Source: Bacteroidales bacterium UBA2714 (lineage in GTDB: Bacteria > Bacteroidota > Bacteroidia > Bacteroidales > P3). Taken from it: 40,183 bases of DNA. The position numbers were made by a program, and so were the translations under genes. The notes under the pieces were generated by a model. It was not told where the DNA came from, searched no databases, and saw nothing but the letters and a program-made list of their open reading frames with translations. The stretch spans positions 1-40,183 of the forward strand of contig DEKU01000067.1 in the NCBI GenBank assembly GCA_002354035.1, read 5' to 3'. Shown here in pieces: positions 37,817 to 40,183 of this stretch (its first letter is position 1; the number at the start of each line of letters is the position of its first letter).

Positions 37817-38965
37817 ATGAAACAATCCTTTTTCATCCTCCTTTTCATCGTCCTGACCACCACCGCCTGTGGCCAGAGCAGCACTCCCGTGCCGCAACCC
37901 ATCCTGTCCACCGTCTCCTCATCCGACGAGCAGCTCCTGCGCGACATCGGCGAGATGCTCCTTGTCGGTTTCCGTGGCACCACCCTCAACGAGACAAACC
38001 ACATCATCCGCGACATCCAGCAATACCACATTGGAGGCGTCATCCTCTTCGAATACGATGCCCCCACAGGCACCCGCCACCGCAACGTCCAGTCGCCTCT
38101 CCAACTCCGCAACCTCTGCGCCGACCTCCAGAAATATGCCGACGGCCACCTCCTCATCGGCATCGACCAAGAAGGGGGCAACGTAGTCCGGATGCGTGCC
38201 CGCGACGGCTTCCCCGCCACTAAAAGCGCCCAAGCCACCGCCCAAGGGGGCGACGACAGCGTAACCCGCTATGCCGCCCTCATAGCCGACCAACTCCATG
38301 CCGCTGGCCTCAACCTCAACTTCGCCCCCTGCGTAGACGTCAACATCAACCCCTCCTGCCCCGTGATTGGCAAATTGGGGCGCAGCTTCTCTGCCGATCC
38401 CACAGCCGTCACCCACTGCGCCACCCTTTGGCTCAACCAACTGCACCGCAAGCACGTCATCGGCTGCCTCAAACACTTTCCCGGCCACGGCAGCGCCTCT
38501 GGCGACACCCATGCCGGCCTCGTCGACGTAACCAAGACCTGGCAGGACAAAGAACTCCAACCCTACCGCACACTCATCGACAAAGGCATCGTCGACATGG
38601 TGATGGTGGCCCACGTCATCAACCGCAACCTCGGCGACGACCTACCCGCCTCCCTCTCACCCTCCATCGTAAAAGAAATACTGCGTACCCAGCTCGGTTT
38701 CGACGGTGTCATCGTCACCGACGACCTCGCCATGGGCGCCATCGCACGCCACTATGGCTTTGAAGAAACCCTCCGTATGGCCATCCAGGCCGGATGCGAC
38801 CTCCTCTGCCTCTCCAACAACGGCAACAGCTACGACGCCGACGTGGTCCCCCGCGCAGTGCAGACCATATTCCGATTGGTCAAAGACGGCACACTCTCGG
38901 CCGACCAAATCCATGCCTCCGCCGAGCGCATCCGCACCCTGAAGAAAAAATACCAACTAAACTAA
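37817..38965 (+). CDS. GH3 beta-N-acetylhexosaminidase-like lipoprotein (NagZ type)
   Basis: The 382-residue product has a lipoprotein signal (LTTTAC, Cys18). A single GH3 barrel follows with the NagZ hallmark KHFPGHGSASGDTH (about 219-232), the Asp-His acid/base dyad at 230 and 232, and the nucleophile Asp302 in VIVTDDLAMGAI. IGIDQEGG near 115 is another family mark. NagZ enzymes remove N-acetylglucosamine from cell-wall fragments; a lipid-anchored form would act outside the cytosol. The stop overlaps the yqaA-type stop by bases in a tail-to-tail arrangement. Codon use is markedly C-ending. Confidence 0.92.
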   Translation: MKQSFFILLFIVLTTTACGQSSTPVPQPILSTVSSSDEQLLRDIGEMLLVGFRGTTLNETNHIIRDIQQYHIGGVILFEYDAPTGTRHRNVQSPLQLRNLCADLQKYADGHLLIGIDQEGGNVVRMRARDGFPATKSAQATAQGGDDSVTRYAALIADQLHAAGLNLNFAPCVDVNINPSCPVIGKLGRSFSADPTAVTHCATLWLNQLHRKHVIGCLKHFPGHGSASGDTHAGLVDVTKTWQDKELQPYRTLIDKGIVDMVMVAHVINRNLGDDLPASLSPSIVKEILRTQLGFDGVIVTDDLAMGAIARHYGFEETLRMAIQAGCDLLCLSNNGNSYDADVVPRAVQTIFRLVKDGTLSADQIHASAERIRTLKKKYQLN

Positions 38966-39402
38966 AACCAGCCCGTCAATCCCAACAGGCCCGTCGCTAT
39001 CAGATAGCGCGTCAACTTGCCTATAGCCATCAGCACCGCCGTCCCCCATGGGTTAGTCCTGAGCAGACCCATAGCAATCGCTATCAAGTCCCCCACTATC
39101 GGCAGCCATGTGAGCAATGCCGCCCACACGCCGTATTTGCCCACCCTCTCATGCACAGCCTCCAACTTCTCCCGCTTCACTCTCAGATACCGCTCAATCC
39201 ACTCCCACTTGCACAACCATCCCAGCAAAAAGCTTATCATCCCCCCCGCCGTATTGCCCGCCGTGGCCACAGCCGCCACCACCCATTTGTCATAACCCAA
39301 CGCCAGTGCCCCAGCCAGCAAAGCCTCCGACGAGAACGGCACCACCGTCGCCGCCAACATACATCCTATAAAAAGGCCCAACAGACCCAACTGTTCTAAC
39401 AT
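38962..39402 (-). CDS. YqaA/DedA-related membrane protein
   Basis: The 146-residue protein starts at ATG 39402 (MLEQLGLLGLFIGCML). It has about four membrane segments: LGLFIGCMLAATVVPF, ALLAGALALGYDKWVVAAVATAGNTAGGMISFLLGWL, the LTWLPIVGDLIAIAMGLL block and a last helix ending GLLGLTGWF. The FSSEALLAG and GNTAGGMISFLLG patterns match YqaA proteins, a SNARE-associated/DedA relative thought to move phospholipid or ions; function in this organism is unproven. A longer frame with a TTG start is possible but not needed. A 10-bp hairpin lies in its upstream region. Confidence 0.85.
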   Translation of the reverse strand: MLEQLGLLGLFIGCMLAATVVPFSSEALLAGALALGYDKWVVAAVATAGNTAGGMISFLLGWLCKWEWIERYLRVKREKLEAVHERVGKYGVWAALLTWLPIVGDLIAIAMGLLRTNPWGTAVLMAIGKLTRYLIATGLLGLTGWF

Positions 39403-39437
39403 ACAGCCATAACGCCGTCTCGCCTCATTTATTGCAC

Positions 39438-39477
39438 CAGCGGGGACAGTCGCGCCCAGCGCCAACCGTCCCCGCTG
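39438..39477 (-). promoter_or_regulatory. Perfect 10-bp inverted repeat upstream of the YqaA-type gene
   Basis: Bases 39438-39447 (CAGCGGGGAC) pair perfectly with 39468-39477 around a 20-base loop. It ends 35 bases before the ATG at 39402. It may be a leader hairpin or a protein site; no T-run follows on either strand. Confidence 0.4.
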
Positions 39478-39656
39478 ATATAGCCGTGGTGTTTCCGGGC
39501 GCTAATGCTCCACCACCAGTTTCAAAAGATAGGTGCCGCGCTGTCAGTCTCTGCTCCCGTGCTATCCGCCGCCATCTGCGCCACCGGCCACACCTGATGC
39601 CCCTCACCTCCGCTCCACCTCAACGTAGCGCGCCCTATCGCGCTCTCGGCCTCCAC

Positions 39657-40088
39657 GCTGTCCAGACCTATTTATGCAAGGAATGTGGATACCAGTTCAA
39701 GAACAATCCTGAACTCAAACACGATACTTTGTGGAGGAGTTATCAGGATGGCAAGCAGACCATATCGGAGCTGACCGCGGCCTTTGGAGTGAGCAACTCC
39801 ACCAGCAAGCGGCGGTTGCGCGAGATAGAAAAGGACTGGGTGCTGCCACCGCTGAAGGGGAGCGGTTTCGTGCACCTCGATGCCACTTAATGGGGGCACA
39901 ACTGGGGAGTGATGCTTGCAACAGACGAAAGTTCCGGAAAGCCTCTCTACCTGGCGTTCATCGCACATGAGAGGGTGCAGGACTATGTGGACGCCGTACA
40001 CAGCATCGAAGAGCGTTGATACACCATAAAGGGGATTGTGATAGACGGGATGAAGAGCCTCTTCAGCGAGTTCTCGGATAGGTTGTAA
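39657..40088 (+). pseudogene. Remnant of an IS256-type (zinc-binding variant) transposase
   Basis: The reading frame from about 39657 encodes VQTYLCKECGYQF followed by KHDTLWRSYQDGKQTISELTAAFGVSNSTSKRRLREIEKDW, a pattern of Bacteroidota transposases annotated as IS256-family, variant zinc-binding type. The frame continues past a TAA (39888), a TGA (40017) and a TAA (40086) with family-like sequence between them (HLDAT-stop-WGHNWGVMLATDESSGKPLYLAFIAHERVQDYVDAVHSI, then IDGMKSLFSEFSDR), so at least the first two stops are mutations. The first CxxC of the zinc finger is missing because the 5' end is lost. The gene is dead. The DDE active site cannot be judged fully, since the window ends soon after. 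Confidence 0.8.
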
Positions 40089-40183
40089 AAGGGTTTGCTA
40101 TTAAGAGCCAAGCCCTACGGGCTATCTTGTAGCGATTGGATTCCCCAGAGGGGATGGCTATCAATAGGTTAGTTGCTGGTATT
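40089..40183. other. Tail after the transposase remnant
   Basis: These 95 bases still keep the transposase frame open for about 30 codons but show no convincing similarity. Short complementary stretches (AGCCC..GGGCT near 40114-40125 and CCCC..GGGG near 40143-40153) are visible. The window stops here, so the far end of the element, if any, is not seen. Confidence 0.3.

Noticed and set aside
39403..39656. Coding sequence extending the transposase upstream
   Set aside because: The frame is open to about 39432, but the sequence is Arg/Pro/Ala-rich with no transposase pattern before VQTYLCKECG, so it is unrelated DNA.

Overview
The window looks like a chromosomal piece of a Bacteroidota member, most likely order Bacteroidales. 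The evidence is the repeated TAnnTTTG -7 boxes (several with an upstream TTTG at exactly 21 bp), families largely confined to Bacteroidota (DUF4837, DUF6089, DUF5606, two tandem OmpH/Skp genes beside bamA), many lipoproteins, and a C25 (gingipain-type) peptidase carrying a type IX secretion C-terminal signal. Genus cannot be fixed from the sequence alone.

Region 1 (1-3.9 kb) is visibly richer in A+T than the rest and holds accessory genes, all on the minus strand. A KilA-N domain protein is followed by a gene-free stretch with a long imperfect hairpin and a textbook Rho-independent terminator (a candidate small RNA). A four-gene operon comes next: an 82-residue unknown, a macro-like protein of the A1S_2505 type, a YopX-like protein and a GIY-YIG nuclease. 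This is the most likely place for an undescribed (phage-related or defence) module, but its function is not shown by the sequence.

Region 2 (3.9-11 kb), plus strand apart from one regulator, holds a protein of unknown function with a DUF6266-like start, a cyclophilin-like lipoprotein, a cysteine-type alpha/beta hydrolase lipoprotein, and a convergent AraC regulator. A four-gene redox operon follows: aldo/keto reductase, flavin reductase, DUF362 lipoprotein and flavodoxin. Hairpin terminators close both plus-strand units and reach into the ends of the convergent genes.

Region 3 (11-24 kb), minus strand, runs bamA, two ompH genes, comM/yifB, an exported YARHG-type protein, two lipoproteins (one DUF4419) and the large C25 peptidase. 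Envelope biogenesis genes thus lead into a set of secreted or surface proteins.

Region 4 (24-39.4 kb): a plus-strand AraC-type regulator sits divergent to bamA in C-rich DNA. A long minus-strand series runs from pyrK and pyrD through a BadF-type kinase, a DUF5606 protein, a lipoprotein, metG, an epimerase, DUF4837, DUF6089 and uppS to an exported unknown. recR and a GH3 lipoprotein diverge from pyrK across overlapping promoters, and a YqaA-type membrane protein converges on them. The window ends in a decayed transposase with in-frame stops. No tRNA, rRNA, CRISPR array or phage structural gene was seen.
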